From positions 32,088-96,087 of the forward strand of contig JAGWWC010000003.1 of the NCBI GenBank assembly GCA_018970545.1: a DNA stretch of 64,000 nt, given 5' to 3'. The stretch is from Betaproteobacteria bacterium. GTDB lineage: Bacteria; Pseudomonadota; Gammaproteobacteria; Burkholderiales; Burkholderiaceae_A. The position numbers and the translations under genes are program-made. Below, piece after piece: positions 45,809 through 55,042 of this stretch; the stretch's first letter is position 1, and each line of letters starts with the position of its first letter. The notes under the pieces are model-generated. The model saw only the letters and a program-made list of their open reading frames with translations, ran no database searches and was not told the DNA's origin.

Positions 45809-46450
45809 CTACAACTGATCAATCGAAGTGGCGGCAGGGGGTGCCTCCTGCGGGGCGTCATTGAGGGAAAACCGATCCTGAGTGCGTGTGTAAAAACTCG
45901 CTCCGAATCGAGCAATCGGACTGTACTCGCGGAGATTGACTCGCCAGGCCTGGGTATCAATCAATCCGTCGCGAGCGGCGAGCCATCGAATACGGCCAAT
46001 AAATACATAGCGACTCTCTGTCTCAAGTTTTTCATGTAAAACGCATTCAAAGGCGACAGGTGACTCCAGTATCCGTGGTGGGACCACGCAGCGTGATGGG
46101 ATCGGTGTCAGCCCAACGGCTGCGAGTTCACTGACCTCAGAAGGAAACGACTTTCCGCAGTCATGCATCTTCTGTGCCATCGGTTCATCTGACATATGCA
46201 CAACAAACTCGCCGTTATGCAGAATATTTGCAGCAGTATCTTTTAACTGTCCGTCCTTCAGTCGATTGATGCTGATCATCAGGATTGGCGGATCCTCGCC
46301 CACCATATTGAACATTGAAAAAGGAGCCGCATTGGCCACGCCATTTGAACCAATGGTCGTCACAAGGGCAATTGGTCGAGGAATGATGAGGCTCGCCATC
46401 AACTTATAGCGGGGATAGCTGTCCAACTGCTCAAAATCAACTTCAGTCAT
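45809..46450 (-). CDS. Flavin reductase-like (FMN-binding split barrel) protein
   Basis: Flavoprotein of 213 residues of the flavin-reductase-like/DIM6 family. Marks: IIPRPIALVTTIGSNGVANAAPFSMF, then PPILMISINR and NILHNGEFVVHM, where FMN binds. It is convergent with soeC (21 bases apart) and separated from the Bug gene upstream by a terminator. It could reduce flavin for a monooxygenase, including flavin-dependent sulfonate oxygenases, but none lies in the window. Confidence 0.83.
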   Translation of the reverse strand: MTEVDFEQLDSYPRYKLMASLIIPRPIALVTTIGSNGVANAAPFSMFNMVGEDPPILMISINRLKDGQLKDTAANILHNGEFVVHMSDEPMAQKMHDCGKSFPSEVSELAAVGLTPIPSRCVVPPRILESPVAFECVLHEKLETESRYVFIGRIRWLAARDGLIDTQAWRVNLREYSPIARFGASFYTRTQDRFSLNDAPQEAPPAATSIDQL

Positions 46451-46486
46451 CTTGGGTTCGAATCAAAACTAAAAAATAAGTGTACG

Positions 46487-46518
46487 GGAAAACAAAACGG
46501 GCCGCCCGCAGGCGGCCC
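46487..46518 (-). terminator. Intrinsic terminator after a Bug gene
   Basis: On the minus strand, arms GGGCCGCC and GGCGGCCC (46499-46518 in all, 4-base loop) are followed by GTTTTGTTTT. It lies 26 bases past the Bug gene stop. Confidence 0.75.
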
Positions 46519-46544
46519 TCTCCGGTGCGATATTCGCTGTCGGC

Positions 46545-47525
46545 TTAGGCGATGACTTCTACCTTGGCCTTTTTGGCAACCGCTGTCCAGGTTGTGATTT
46601 GTGAGCGAATTAGCTTCACGAATTCATCCCCCACGACCGGCGTTTTCCGGGGCAGAGTTTGAAGCTCTTCGAGCCGAGACATGATATCGGGTTTGCTCAT
46701 GATTTCTGGAATCAATGCGGTCAGGCGCTGCACAATGGGTGCCGGAAGATTTTTTGGTCCCGAAAGACCAAGCCACTGCGATCCAGTCAGTGACGGGAAC
46801 CCTGCTTCTGCAAACGTCGGAATGTTTGGAAATGCAGGCAGCCGAGCCGGTGTCGAGATGGCCAGAGCACGCAAAGCACCCGCCTTCAATTGGGCTGTAT
46901 TGGTCGTAATCGGATCAAACAGACTGTCAATTTGACCGCCGAGCAGATCTTGCATGGCCGGGGCGCTGCCCTGATAAGGAACGTGATCGTGCTGTGGTGC
47001 CGGACCCTCTAGCTTCAAGAGCTCGCCGTAAAGATGATTTGCCGATCCAATTCCCGAAGAGCCGTAACGGACGGGCTTTGATTTTGCGGCCGTCACATAT
47101 TGCGCCAATGTCTGATAGGGTGATTGAGCGCGGACCAGCAGGGTCATCGGCGCCTCCACCAGCATCCCCATGTGGGTAAAGTCGCCAACCGGATCAAAAG
47201 GCATCGATTTGCGCGTGGCAGTAGCGTAAATATGGACTGAGGCATGACTCACCAAAAGTGTATAGCCATCGGCAGGCTGCTTTGACGCCAAATCAGTTCC
47301 GATCAAACCGCCAGCACCAGGCTTATTATCGACGATCACCGACTGATTCAGTGCCTGAGACAAATGGGGTGCCATCAGACGGGCTACCGTATCCACTAAT
47401 CCACCGGGGGGATACTGGACCATCAGACGAATCGGATTTCGGGTGGGCCAGGCCTGGCTTTGTGCACAGACCCATGGGGCAGCAAGGGCGGCAGCGCCCG
47501 CTACAAGCACTTCACGACGCTTCAT
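46545..47525 (-). CDS. Bug/TctC-family periplasmic binding protein
   Basis: Receptor of about 326 residues from the ATG at 47525. The N-terminus MKRREVLVAGAAALAAPWVC looks like a twin-arginine or lipoprotein-like signal ending near CAQSQ. Core marks: RNPIRLMVQYPPGGLVDTVAR, DNKPGAGGLIGTDLA and HVPYQGSAPAMQDLL. It stands alone, followed by a terminator and divergent from a racemase-family gene. Ligand unknown. Confidence 0.87.
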   Translation of the reverse strand: MKRREVLVAGAAALAAPWVCAQSQAWPTRNPIRLMVQYPPGGLVDTVARLMAPHLSQALNQSVIVDNKPGAGGLIGTDLASKQPADGYTLLVSHASVHIYATATRKSMPFDPVGDFTHMGMLVEAPMTLLVRAQSPYQTLAQYVTAAKSKPVRYGSSGIGSANHLYGELLKLEGPAPQHDHVPYQGSAPAMQDLLGGQIDSLFDPITTNTAQLKAGALRALAISTPARLPAFPNIPTFAEAGFPSLTGSQWLGLSGPKNLPAPIVQRLTALIPEIMSKPDIMSRLEELQTLPRKTPVVGDEFVKLIRSQITTWTAVAKKAKVEVIA

Positions 47526-47669
47526 GGTAAATCCTTTCACGAGTTTTTGAGGAGGACATCAGACGTCCCACCGCGAGGGGGTAGGATTATTCAGCACCAT
47601 TAGTATAGTGGAGTGAAACGTTCGATCGGGACGAACTCTCTTCTATCCGCACTCTGAACAGGAGCAGTC

Positions 47670-48425
47670 ATGCGAGCCGCCCCAACAAAGCGCATTTTGT
47701 TAATCAACCCCAACACCAGCAGCACCACTACAGAGCGTTTACTCAAAGTGCTTTCGGCCCAGCTTCCGGCAAACGTCACGCTCGAGGGACACACAGCCCG
47801 ATTTGGTGCAAGCTATATTGCTTGCGAAGCGAGTCATGCGGTAGCCGCGCATGCCATGCTCGAAAAATGGGCCGAACAAGTCTCCGCTCCGCTCACGGCG
47901 CCAGCCGGTGTGCTGATCGGCTGTTTCGGCGACCCGGGGCTTTTTGCTCTGCGAGAGAGCAGTGCATGCCCCGTCACGGGCCTGGCAGAGGCCTCTTTTA
48001 TCGAGGCATCCTCTTTCGGGAGCTTTGCCATTGTCACGGGCGGTGAGCGATGGCGCCCGATGCTGCAACGACTTGCTCAGGCACTCGGTTATGGAGACAA
48101 ACTACGTCATATCGAAACCGTGGCGCCCAGTGGCGCAGAGTTGCTGGCCGACCCGGAGATGGCGCAGCGTTGTCTCGGACAAGCTTGCGCCAATGCGGTG
48201 CAGGCTGGCGTTAACGCCATCATCCTCGGCGGAGCCGGGCTTGCGGGCTACGCAGAGCAACTCAAGGTCGATCAGCCCGTGCCGCTCATCGACAGCGCAT
48301 TGGCGGGCCTACAGGTCCTGCTCGATGGCCGGGCGCCGCCGCCTCACATTCCTGCGAATGCATTTCATGCACGATGGTCAAATGTCAATCTCGATCTTGG
48401 TGTGAGTACCGCCGCGGTGATTTAA
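47670..48425 (+). CDS. Asp/Glu/hydantoin racemase-family protein
   Basis: Protein of 251 residues. LLINPNTSSTTT at the start and LIGCFGDPGLFALRE near residue 85 match hydantoin racemase, the latter carrying the first catalytic Cys. The second catalytic Cys, expected in an ILGCAG motif, is replaced by Gly (AIILGGAGLAGYA near residue 190). A two-base racemisation would then not be possible in the usual way, so a one-cysteine lyase or isomerase activity should be considered. The ribosome site AGGAG is well placed. Its stop overlaps the stop of the convergent HAD gene. Confidence 0.84.
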   Translation: MRAAPTKRILLINPNTSSTTTERLLKVLSAQLPANVTLEGHTARFGASYIACEASHAVAAHAMLEKWAEQVSAPLTAPAGVLIGCFGDPGLFALRESSACPVTGLAEASFIEASSFGSFAIVTGGERWRPMLQRLAQALGYGDKLRHIETVAPSGAELLADPEMAQRCLGQACANAVQAGVNAIILGGAGLAGYAEQLKVDQPVPLIDSALAGLQVLLDGRAPPPHIPANAFHARWSNVNLDLGVSTAAVI

Positions 48426-49219
48426 GGGTCCGCCCCCTGAAGCACAAACCGAACGGCTTCGGCAAATCCCCGCGCAGAAGGTTGTGCACAGATATATTTC
48501 GGCAAAGCTTCTAGTAAATCACCATACTGATTGACATTGGAAACGCCAATCGAACGATCAAAAAACCGAAACATAGGACTGTCATTGGGTGAATCGCCGA
48601 TGTAAATCGATGATTGATTGAGTGTCTTACCACTTAAACCCAATCGCTTTTTCGCCAAGCTTAGCGTCGTGCTTAATTTGTCATACTGGCCAAACCATCC
48701 ATTGACATGAATCGAACTCACTTTGGCACTCATGCCAAATGATTGCATGAGTGCGGCAATCTCATGCGCCTCGCGGAGAGGCAAGGGGCCGACATCCTCT
48801 GCGAAATCAATCGCAAGGTCACAGATCCGATATTCCTGGTCGGCGGCGATCCTCGATTGAGGAAATCGCTGCTGTATCAACACAGTCAGTTCAGGAAAAA
48901 TTCTCAATGATTTTTCCTTTTCCTCATCTGACTGCATTGATACACGTTCCATTTTGCGGGAATCACGATCATATGCGAACCAGAAGCCGCCGTTTTCTCC
49001 AATCACGGCATCGATTGGCCACATCCGAGCGATGTGATCGCACCAGCCAGCCGGACGGCCAGTCACTGCAATCGCAATACGGCTTGAATTTCGCCATGCT
49101 TCTAGCGCTGAGAACGCATCGGCACTGATCAACCCACCGCTGGTGAACGTATCATCGATATCAAACCATAAAATTTCTATTCGCGGCCACAGGGGCATTC
49201 TCTGAAGCGGCTCCGGCAT
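48422..49219 (-). CDS. HAD-superfamily phosphatase
   Basis: Haloacid-dehalogenase-type hydrolase, about 265 residues from the ATG at 49219. The nucleophile motif is ILWFDIDDTFTSGG, the second motif VTGRPAG, and the late acidic motif IYIGDSPNDSPMF, as in the Cof/mannosyl-phosphoglycerate phosphatase group. It begins 5 bases after a PhnE-like permease stop, so it belongs to the PhnDCE-type operon. It may remove phosphate from an imported organophosphate. It is not a recognisable phosphonatase. Confidence 0.8.
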   Translation of the reverse strand: MPEPLQRMPLWPRIEILWFDIDDTFTSGGLISADAFSALEAWRNSSRIAIAVTGRPAGWCDHIARMWPIDAVIGENGGFWFAYDRDSRKMERVSMQSDEEKEKSLRIFPELTVLIQQRFPQSRIAADQEYRICDLAIDFAEDVGPLPLREAHEIAALMQSFGMSAKVSSIHVNGWFGQYDKLSTTLSLAKKRLGLSGKTLNQSSIYIGDSPNDSPMFRFFDRSIGVSNVNQYGDLLEALPKYICAQPSARGFAEAVRFVLQGADP

Positions 49220-49224
49220 ATCTC

Positions 49225-50040
49225 TTACAGGATCCGTTTGCGAATTTGAGTCACAACGATCTCTGCGACGATAACAATCACAAAAATCGATAACAAGATC
49301 AATGACACTCTGGTCCACTGAAAAAGGTTAAGTGCGGAATCAAGCGCCATTCCGATCCCTCCGGCGCCAACGAGCCCCAACACGGACGATTCTCGGATAT
49401 TGATATCCCAGCGAAATAAAGCCACTGACCAAAAAGTAGGTTCACATTGCGGCCAGTAACCCTTCAAAAGCACCGACATCCAACTGGCCCCGGCGGCGTG
49501 AAGCGCCTCGACGCTCCTCGGGTCGACCTCTTCGAGGGCTTCCCCAACCAGCTTGCCCACAAATCCAATTGAACGAAATGCGATTGCGAGCGTACCAGCC
49601 AACGCACCTGGACCAAAAATCGCAACAAAAAGTAGCGCCCAAATCAATGAATTTACCGATCGAGTGGCCACCAAGATAAATCTAGCGAAACTATTTACAA
49701 AAATATTACGGACGATATTTTTCGCTGATAGCACCCCAATCGGCACTGCCAAGACTACCGCCAGAATGGTCCCCAAAGAGGCGATGTGGACCGTATCCAT
49801 GAGTGCCTCATGGACCCCTTTTTGATAAAAGCCGAACTGAATGGGCCACATTCGCACGAATAAGTCTTTGACCTGGGCCGGGGCATCCCACAAAAACTCT
49901 GGGATGATTTCAATGTTTTGCGCAGAGTAGCCAACAGCCGCGAGCACCATCATGGTCAACAGGAGACGGGTGAGGCGCTCGGAACGACTATGCCGCTGCC
50001 ATACTGACCTGTCAGAGTGCAGTAAATTTTCTTTAAACAT
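49225..50040 (-). CDS. phnE: Phosphonate-type ABC permease (PhnE), second
   Basis: PhnE-family permease, about 271 residues from the ATG at 50040, which overlaps the end of the first permease gene (an ATG at 50055 is possible). Several hydrophobic segments; the coupling loop ALHAAGASWMSVLLKGYWPQ and RESSVLGLVGAGGIG are typical of PhnE. It is the second of two permeases, as in several PhnCDE-like importers. The ligand could be a phosphonate, phosphite or another small oxyanion compound. Confidence 0.85.
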   Translation of the reverse strand: MFKENLLHSDRSVWQRHSRSERLTRLLLTMMVLAAVGYSAQNIEIIPEFLWDAPAQVKDLFVRMWPIQFGFYQKGVHEALMDTVHIASLGTILAVVLAVPIGVLSAKNIVRNIFVNSFARFILVATRSVNSLIWALLFVAIFGPGALAGTLAIAFRSIGFVGKLVGEALEEVDPRSVEALHAAGASWMSVLLKGYWPQCEPTFWSVALFRWDINIRESSVLGLVGAGGIGMALDSALNLFQWTRVSLILLSIFVIVIVAEIVVTQIRKRIL

Positions 50041-50827
50041 CACTTTTTTGGACATCCACCCCGAGGAGTCGACGCACCACTCGAGCAATGGTTTCACCAA
50101 TCATGATCATGCAAATGATGGCGATTAAAATTGCGCAAACAAAGCTGTAGTCAAACCTTTGAAATGCTGCAAAAAGCGTCGAGCCGATTCCTCCTGCGCC
50201 AACAATTCCTACCATCGTTGAATTTCGAAGATTCGAATCAATTTGGTAAGTCGAAAATCCAATAAACCGAGAAAACACCTGCGGAAATACACCATAAGTC
50301 AATACACTGATAAACGGTGAACCGGTTGCGCGAACAGCCTCCACTTGCTTCAGCGAGATTTCCTCGATCGCCTCTGCAAAGAGTTTTCCGATAAACCCCA
50401 GGGAGGCAACCGTCAACGTAAGAATTCCTGCAAGCGCACCAAAGCCGACCGCCTTGACAAACAAAATTGCAACAATTACTGGATGAAATGATCGACACAG
50501 CGCGATCAGGCTGCGGGCCGGCCACGAGATCCAAGCGGGCATGAGATTTCGCGCAGCCAAAACCCCAAGAGGTAGAGAGAGAAGAATTCCCAAAAAAGAG
50601 GCAAGGATCGCGATCTCCAGGCTCTCCACCAAACCATTCAGCATGCTGTCGGGCTGAAGAATCTCGGGGGGAAACATCCGGCCGATGAATTTTTCGGCGT
50701 TGTCGAGGCCCACGACAAAGCGAGACCAAGTAAAGTCCAATCGGGCACCCGCCCACACCACATACAAAATAAGCAGGCCCCACGCCAACCTGATCCATGG
50801 TCGCGGCCGGAACGCTACTGCATCCAA
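50033..50827 (-). CDS. phnE: Phosphonate-type ABC permease (PhnE), first
   Basis: PhnE-family permease, 264 residues. The coupling loop is [21 protein letters not shown], and [20 protein letters not shown] is characteristic. The ATG at 50827 lies inside the end of phnC after GGGAGAGG. It is related to the second permease, with which it probably forms a heterodimeric channel. Confidence 0.86.
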   Translation of the reverse strand: MDAVAFRPRPWIRLAWGLLILYVVWAGARLDFTWSRFVVGLDNAEKFIGRMFPPEILQPDSMLNGLVESLEIAILASFLGILLSLPLGVLAARNLMPAWISWPARSLIALCRSFHPVIVAILFVKAVGFGALAGILTLTVASLGFIGKLFAEAIEEISLKQVEAVRATGSPFISVLTYGVFPQVFSRFIGFSTYQIDSNLRNSTMVGIVGAGGIGSTLFAAFQRFDYSFVCAILIAIICMIMIGETIARVVRRLLGVDVQKSDV

Positions 50828-51585
50828 TCCTCTCCCCCATAGATCGTCTGCAGTACTGGGTCAGACAGGCCCAATGCATCCCCGTCATAGACGATCCGCC
50901 CTGCGGACATACCGATTATTCGGGACGCAAATCGCTTTGCAAGGCCAACGTCATGCATATTCACGACAACTGGTATTTGAAATTTTTCACTAATCGACAC
51001 CAGAAGCTGCATGATCTCCACCGATGTTTTTGGATCAAGTGAAGAAGTTGGCTCGTCGGCGAGCAGCAGTCGTGGCTTCTGCATGACGGCCCTCGCGATT
51101 CCTACTCGCTGACGCTGGCCGCCTGAAAGACTGTCTGCCCGCTGATTTTCAAATCCACTGAGCCCCACGATCTCAAGCAGCGAAAATGCCTGTGAAATAT
51201 CTTCCTGGGAATAGTCTCGACGCCACGCTTGCCAGGCCGATACAAAACCGAGTCGGCCAGTCAGCAGATTCTCCATGACAGTAAGGCGCTCGACAAGGTT
51301 GTACTCCTGAAAGACCATTCCGATCTGTCGTCGAACCAACCGCAAAGCTGAACGATTCAGGCCAACAATATCCTGCTGATTAAAATGAATCGAACCCACC
51401 GTTGGCTCTACCAAACGATTGATACAGCGAATCAGGGTTGATTTCCCGGTTCCTGAGGGTCCAATAATGGCGGTGATGCCATCTGGATCAATATCAAGAT
51501 CGATTGATTGCAGAACAGGCTTGCCGGGGACGTACTCCTTCGAGAGTCCCCGTATGGATAAGGTGACGCTTCGCGCATCGACCAA
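50815..51585 (-). CDS. phnC: Phosphonate-type ABC ATPase (PhnC)
   Basis: ATPase, 256 residues. Walker [38 protein letters not shown] at the Q-loop, signature [15 protein letters not shown], Walker [14 protein letters not shown] and the switch [14 protein letters not shown], all in the form typical of PhnC. It lies between the receptor gene and the two permease genes. Confidence 0.88.
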   Translation of the reverse strand: MVDARSVTLSIRGLSKEYVPGKPVLQSIDLDIDPDGITAIIGPSGTGKSTLIRCINRLVEPTVGSIHFNQQDIVGLNRSALRLVRRQIGMVFQEYNLVERLTVMENLLTGRLGFVSAWQAWRRDYSQEDISQAFSLLEIVGLSGFENQRADSLSGGQRQRVGIARAVMQKPRLLLADEPTSSLDPKTSVEIMQLLVSISEKFQIPVVVNMHDVGLAKRFASRIIGMSAGRIVYDGDALGLSDPVLQTIYGGEDWMQ

Positions 51586-51616
51586 ATCGTGTCCCCTTTA
51601 AGCCTGAAGCCCCTCG

Positions 51617-52639
51617 CTATTTTCCCTTGGCTTCAGCAGCACGTTTTCTTGCCTCCGCCTCGCGAGCGGACTCACGTTCGTAGGCGGCGCTGTTGAATTT
51701 CTCACCGCCTGCTTCTGCCACTTGTCTGACAATCGCCCAGTCCTTCTGATAACTCACTGGGAAAAAACGATCGGCGCCGTCAAAGGCTTTTTTCATTTCC
51801 TCTGTGAACCGGTAGTCATAGAAACATTTCAGCATCTGATCACGAAACTTCGGCTCTAAATCGTGCGCATAGGCAAAAGAGGATGTCGGAAACTTGGCGC
51901 TTTTATAGATCACACGAAAGTCATCCTCCTTGATCTGGCCCCGAGTCGCCATTCGATAAAACACATCGGAAGCAACTGCTGCCCCATCATAATCACCCGA
52001 CCGTACACCCAGCACCGACTGATCATGCTTCCCCGAAAACAGGATGTTGTAGTCTTTTCCTGGATTCAGGCCCTCTTTCGGAAAAAGTGCCATCGGCGCC
52101 ATGTGTCCCGAATTGGATGAAGGCGATGTATGCGCGAATTTTTTTCCTTTCAAATCCGCTAGTTTCTGGTAAGGGCTATCTTTCTTCACGACCACAATCA
52201 AGTTGTAGCCCTGAAACTCTTTTTCATAACCCTTTACAGCGAATGGAACGGCACCAGCGATATTCACCGCGAAAGCAGTGGGGCCGGTTGAAAAGCCGCC
52301 AACATGAAGACGGCCCGAGCGCATGGCCTCAATCTCTGCTGCGTTGGACTGAACCTGAAAAAAAATCACACGTTTCTTCGTGCATTGAGCAAGGTGGTCG
52401 GTAAACGGGCGAAATATTTTCTCGTAGACCGCAGGATCCTCAACCGGTGTGTATGTAAAAACAATCGTATTTGGATTTTTCAGTTTCGCAGGATCTGAAG
52501 GCGTATCCGCGACCATGTCTTTATTGTTGTCGCAATACTGAGCATCAAGATCCCCACGGTGCTGACAGGTCCCTTGAGCATGAGCCTGCAACGAGAAGCC
52601 AAGCGCCAAGAAAAGCGCGCTGAGTGCTGCCTTGATCAT
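51617..52639 (-). CDS. phnD: Phosphonate-type binding protein (PhnD)
   Basis: Periplasmic receptor, about 340 residues from the ATG at 52639, with a signal peptide (cleavage near AHAQG) and AAGGAA as ribosome site. PhnD marks: FTYTPVEDPAVYEKIFRPFT, SGRLHVGGFSTGPTAFA and KFAHTSPSSNSGHMAP. Helical Arg/Glu/Ala-rich C-terminus. A Cys pair early in the mature protein (CQHRGDLDAQYC) is unusual and might form a disulfide. First gene of the operon ending with the HAD phosphatase. Confidence 0.87.
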   Translation of the reverse strand: MIKAALSALFLALGFSLQAHAQGTCQHRGDLDAQYCDNNKDMVADTPSDPAKLKNPNTIVFTYTPVEDPAVYEKIFRPFTDHLAQCTKKRVIFFQVQSNAAEIEAMRSGRLHVGGFSTGPTAFAVNIAGAVPFAVKGYEKEFQGYNLIVVVKKDSPYQKLADLKGKKFAHTSPSSNSGHMAPMALFPKEGLNPGKDYNILFSGKHDQSVLGVRSGDYDGAAVASDVFYRMATRGQIKEDDFRVIYKSAKFPTSSFAYAHDLEPKFRDQMLKCFYDYRFTEEMKKAFDGADRFFPVSYQKDWAIVRQVAEAGGEKFNSAAYERESAREAEARKRAAEAKGK

Positions 52640-52838
52640 GAATTTTTTCCTTATCAAAAACACTGGCGAGACTATAAAACGACCGCGGCAGTCGGGACCG
52701 GTTGCAGTATCAGGGTTTTTCCGAGTTCGCGGATTTGCTCCCTGCCTGCGCGCTCAGCCCGCGACTGGCGTCTTTTCTGATCGGATCACCGCGCAATACC
52801 AGGGGCCATCAGGCCCAGGGCGCTCAGTCCAGCATCGT

Positions 52839-53810
52839 TTACTCAAACGTCAGCTTGGCGGCATCGACTACTTTTCGAGTATTGCCGATATGCTTTAGTA
52901 GCGCCTGACGAAAGGCATCAGAAGGGCCCCCAATCGGGATCGCCGTTACTCCATCAAGACGTTTCATGACCTCTGGCTGGGCAAGTACGCGACTCGCCGC
53001 CTCATTTAACCGTCTCACGATGTCCGATGAGAGCTGCCGCGGCCCCACCAGCCCAAACCACGCCGAGTCATTGACCAGCGGTAGTCCCGCCTCTGCGAAG
53101 GTCGGTACATTGGGCAGTGCGGAAACGCGCTTATCAGATGCGACCGCGAGTGCCCGCAATTTGCCGGACTGAATATGCGGTAATGACGACGGTAGATTGT
53201 CAAAAAAAACCTGGACCTGGCCCGCCAGCACATCATTTAACGCGGGCCCAGCTCCCCGGTAGGGAATATGCGTCATGATCACTTTCGCATCGAACTGAAA
53301 GCTCTCTCCCATCATATGGCCAAGACTGCCCATTCCAGGCGTTGCGTAATTGACCCTCGAGGGATTCTTTTTCAGATAGGCAATAAACTCTGACATCGAG
53401 TGCGCCGGGACGCCTGGGTGAACGGAGATCACATTCGGCACACCCGCAAGCTGGCTGATCAGCGCAAAGTCGTTGATCGGGTCGTATTTCACAACCTTTG
53501 CCTGTGCAATCGGATTGATTACATGTGTCGATACGGTGGCCACACCGATGGTATAGCCATCTGGGGACGCATCGGAAATGGCTTTTGCGCCAATGGCGCC
53601 CCCCGCCCCGCCGCGATTATCAACCACGACCTGTTGCCCGAGCTCTTTACTGAGGCCTTCGGCAACGATGCGCCCAACGATATCGGTGGATCCGCCCGGG
53701 GGAAAGGGGATGATCAGCGTGATCGGCCGATTCGGATAGCCCTGAGCCACCGCTTTTAAGCAAAACATCATCACAATCAGAAAGCCAAACCAACAACGCA
53801 CGATTTTCAT
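52839..53810 (-). CDS. Bug/TctC-family periplasmic binding protein
   Basis: Receptor of 323 residues with a Sec signal (cleavage near AVAQG). Marks: NRPITLIIPFPPGGSTDIVGR, DNRGGAGGAIGAKAI and HIPYRGAGPALNDVL. Single gene, 199 bases from phnD, in which I see only short G+C-rich dyads and no further gene. Ligand unknown. Confidence 0.87.
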   Translation of the reverse strand: MKIVRCWFGFLIVMMFCLKAVAQGYPNRPITLIIPFPPGGSTDIVGRIVAEGLSKELGQQVVVDNRGGAGGAIGAKAISDASPDGYTIGVATVSTHVINPIAQAKVVKYDPINDFALISQLAGVPNVISVHPGVPAHSMSEFIAYLKKNPSRVNYATPGMGSLGHMMGESFQFDAKVIMTHIPYRGAGPALNDVLAGQVQVFFDNLPSSLPHIQSGKLRALAVASDKRVSALPNVPTFAEAGLPLVNDSAWFGLVGPRQLSSDIVRRLNEAASRVLAQPEVMKRLDGVTAIPIGGPSDAFRQALLKHIGNTRKVVDAAKLTFE

Positions 53811-53892
53811 AATCGGATTCCTTCATAAGAAACAAACCGAATGGGCCAGACGGATCAGTTTAGACGTGAAAATTTGACGATTGAGAAAAATC

Positions 53893-54981
53893 TTACGCAC
53901 GCACCGGCATCGATCGGAACCAAGCCAGTGATAGCCCAATGGCCAGAAGCGTCAGCGCCATTGCCGCAGCAGCAAAAAGCGCACCAATTTGGGTATCCTG
54001 CCGCTCGAGTCGGATTCGGGTTGCCAAGTGCTCGTAAATGCCCTGAAGATCTGTTGCATTCGAGGCTCGAAAAAACTCACCCTGCGTTACTTGTGCCATC
54101 TGCCGCAGCGTCTCTTCGTCCACTCGAGCGTAAAACGATAGGCCCTCAAAACCGGGAATAAAGCCCTCTGGCGTACCGAAGGCGACCGTATGAACCCGTA
54201 CCCCCAGACGAGCCGCCAAACGGGCCGCCTCCACAGGATCAGAGCCCGTGGTTCTGCGGCCATCGGAAAGCAGCACCACCGCTCCGCTGCGATACGAGCC
54301 CGGAGGGCCGGAAGCTTGATCGGCCCGCGAGGGGCCGCCGCCCCCTGCTCCTGCGATACTCGCGCGATCCCGCTGCGCATCTGGTGACACCGGATTGCCT
54401 CCCGTCTCCCAGCCATAAACCGTCGACTCCAGTTTGATGCCAGCATCCGGAAGCAACATATCGAGCGCCATTAGCAAGCCCGACCCGGTAGCCGTGCCCC
54501 GCTGCAGCTGAAATCGATCGATGGCTTCGTAAATATCCTGACGGTTATCGGTGATCCCGTGGGCCCGCTGCGCCGTTCCAGCAAACGTCACCAGTCCTAC
54601 CCGCACGTTTTTCGGCAGTCCCTCCACAAAAGCTTTTACGGCCTCTTGGCTGGCTTTGATGCGATTGGGCGGCACATCCTCGGCAAGCATGCTGCGCGAG
54701 ACATCCATTGCCAAAATCAACGTCATGTAATCCGCTGGCAGCACTACTCGGGCGCTCGGCCCTGCCGAACCAATCAGCCCACAGGTGATCGCAGCCAAAC
54801 ATAGCGCTGGGGGAATGTGCCTGCGAAAAGGCCGACGGCCGAGCTGGGCCAGGCGGATTGCCGAAAGATCCGGAGCGATGGCCGCCACCCTCATGCGTCG
54901 CCGCAGCAGCCACAGGTATCCCGCCAAGAGTATTGGGACAAGAAGCAGCGTCCACAACATTTCAGGCCATAAAAAACGCAT
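53893..54981 (-). CDS. BatA-like VWA-domain membrane protein
   Basis: Protein of 362 residues with two N-terminal membrane segments, a periplasm- or cytoplasm-exposed VWA domain and a C-terminal membrane segment (ALFAAAAMALTLLAIGL). The metal-ion site is LAMDVSRSMLAEDV near residue 93, and VVLLSDG follows after a Gly/Pro-rich insert. It is divergent from the protease-MoxR-DUF58-VWA set and is a paralogue of the VWA protein at 57940-58947. Such proteins work with MoxR ATPases in poorly defined envelope or protein-maturation tasks. Confidence 0.83.
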   Translation of the reverse strand: MRFLWPEMLWTLLLVPILLAGYLWLLRRRMRVAAIAPDLSAIRLAQLGRRPFRRHIPPALCLAAITCGLIGSAGPSARVVLPADYMTLILAMDVSRSMLAEDVPPNRIKASQEAVKAFVEGLPKNVRVGLVTFAGTAQRAHGITDNRQDIYEAIDRFQLQRGTATGSGLLMALDMLLPDAGIKLESTVYGWETGGNPVSPDAQRDRASIAGAGGGGPSRADQASGPPGSYRSGAVVLLSDGRRTTGSDPVEAARLAARLGVRVHTVAFGTPEGFIPGFEGLSFYARVDEETLRQMAQVTQGEFFRASNATDLQGIYEHLATRIRLERQDTQIGALFAAAAMALTLLAIGLSLAWFRSMPVRA

Positions 54982-55042
54982 ACTTCAGGTTCCTTGATCA
55001 ACACACCCAAGGGACATCGGGCGCCTTTCAACATTTGCAAAA

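Noticed and set aside
47598..47636. Short dyads upstream of the racemase-family gene (CCATTAGTATAGTGG; GTTCG...CGAAC)
   Set aside because: Imperfect or only 5-base arms with no matching copies elsewhere in the window; too weak to call an operator.
52640..52838. Possible small gene or RNA in the 199-base gap before phnD
   Set aside because: Only short G+C-rich dyads (for example GGGCC-TGAT-GGCCC) without a T run, and short unsupported open frames; nothing definite.
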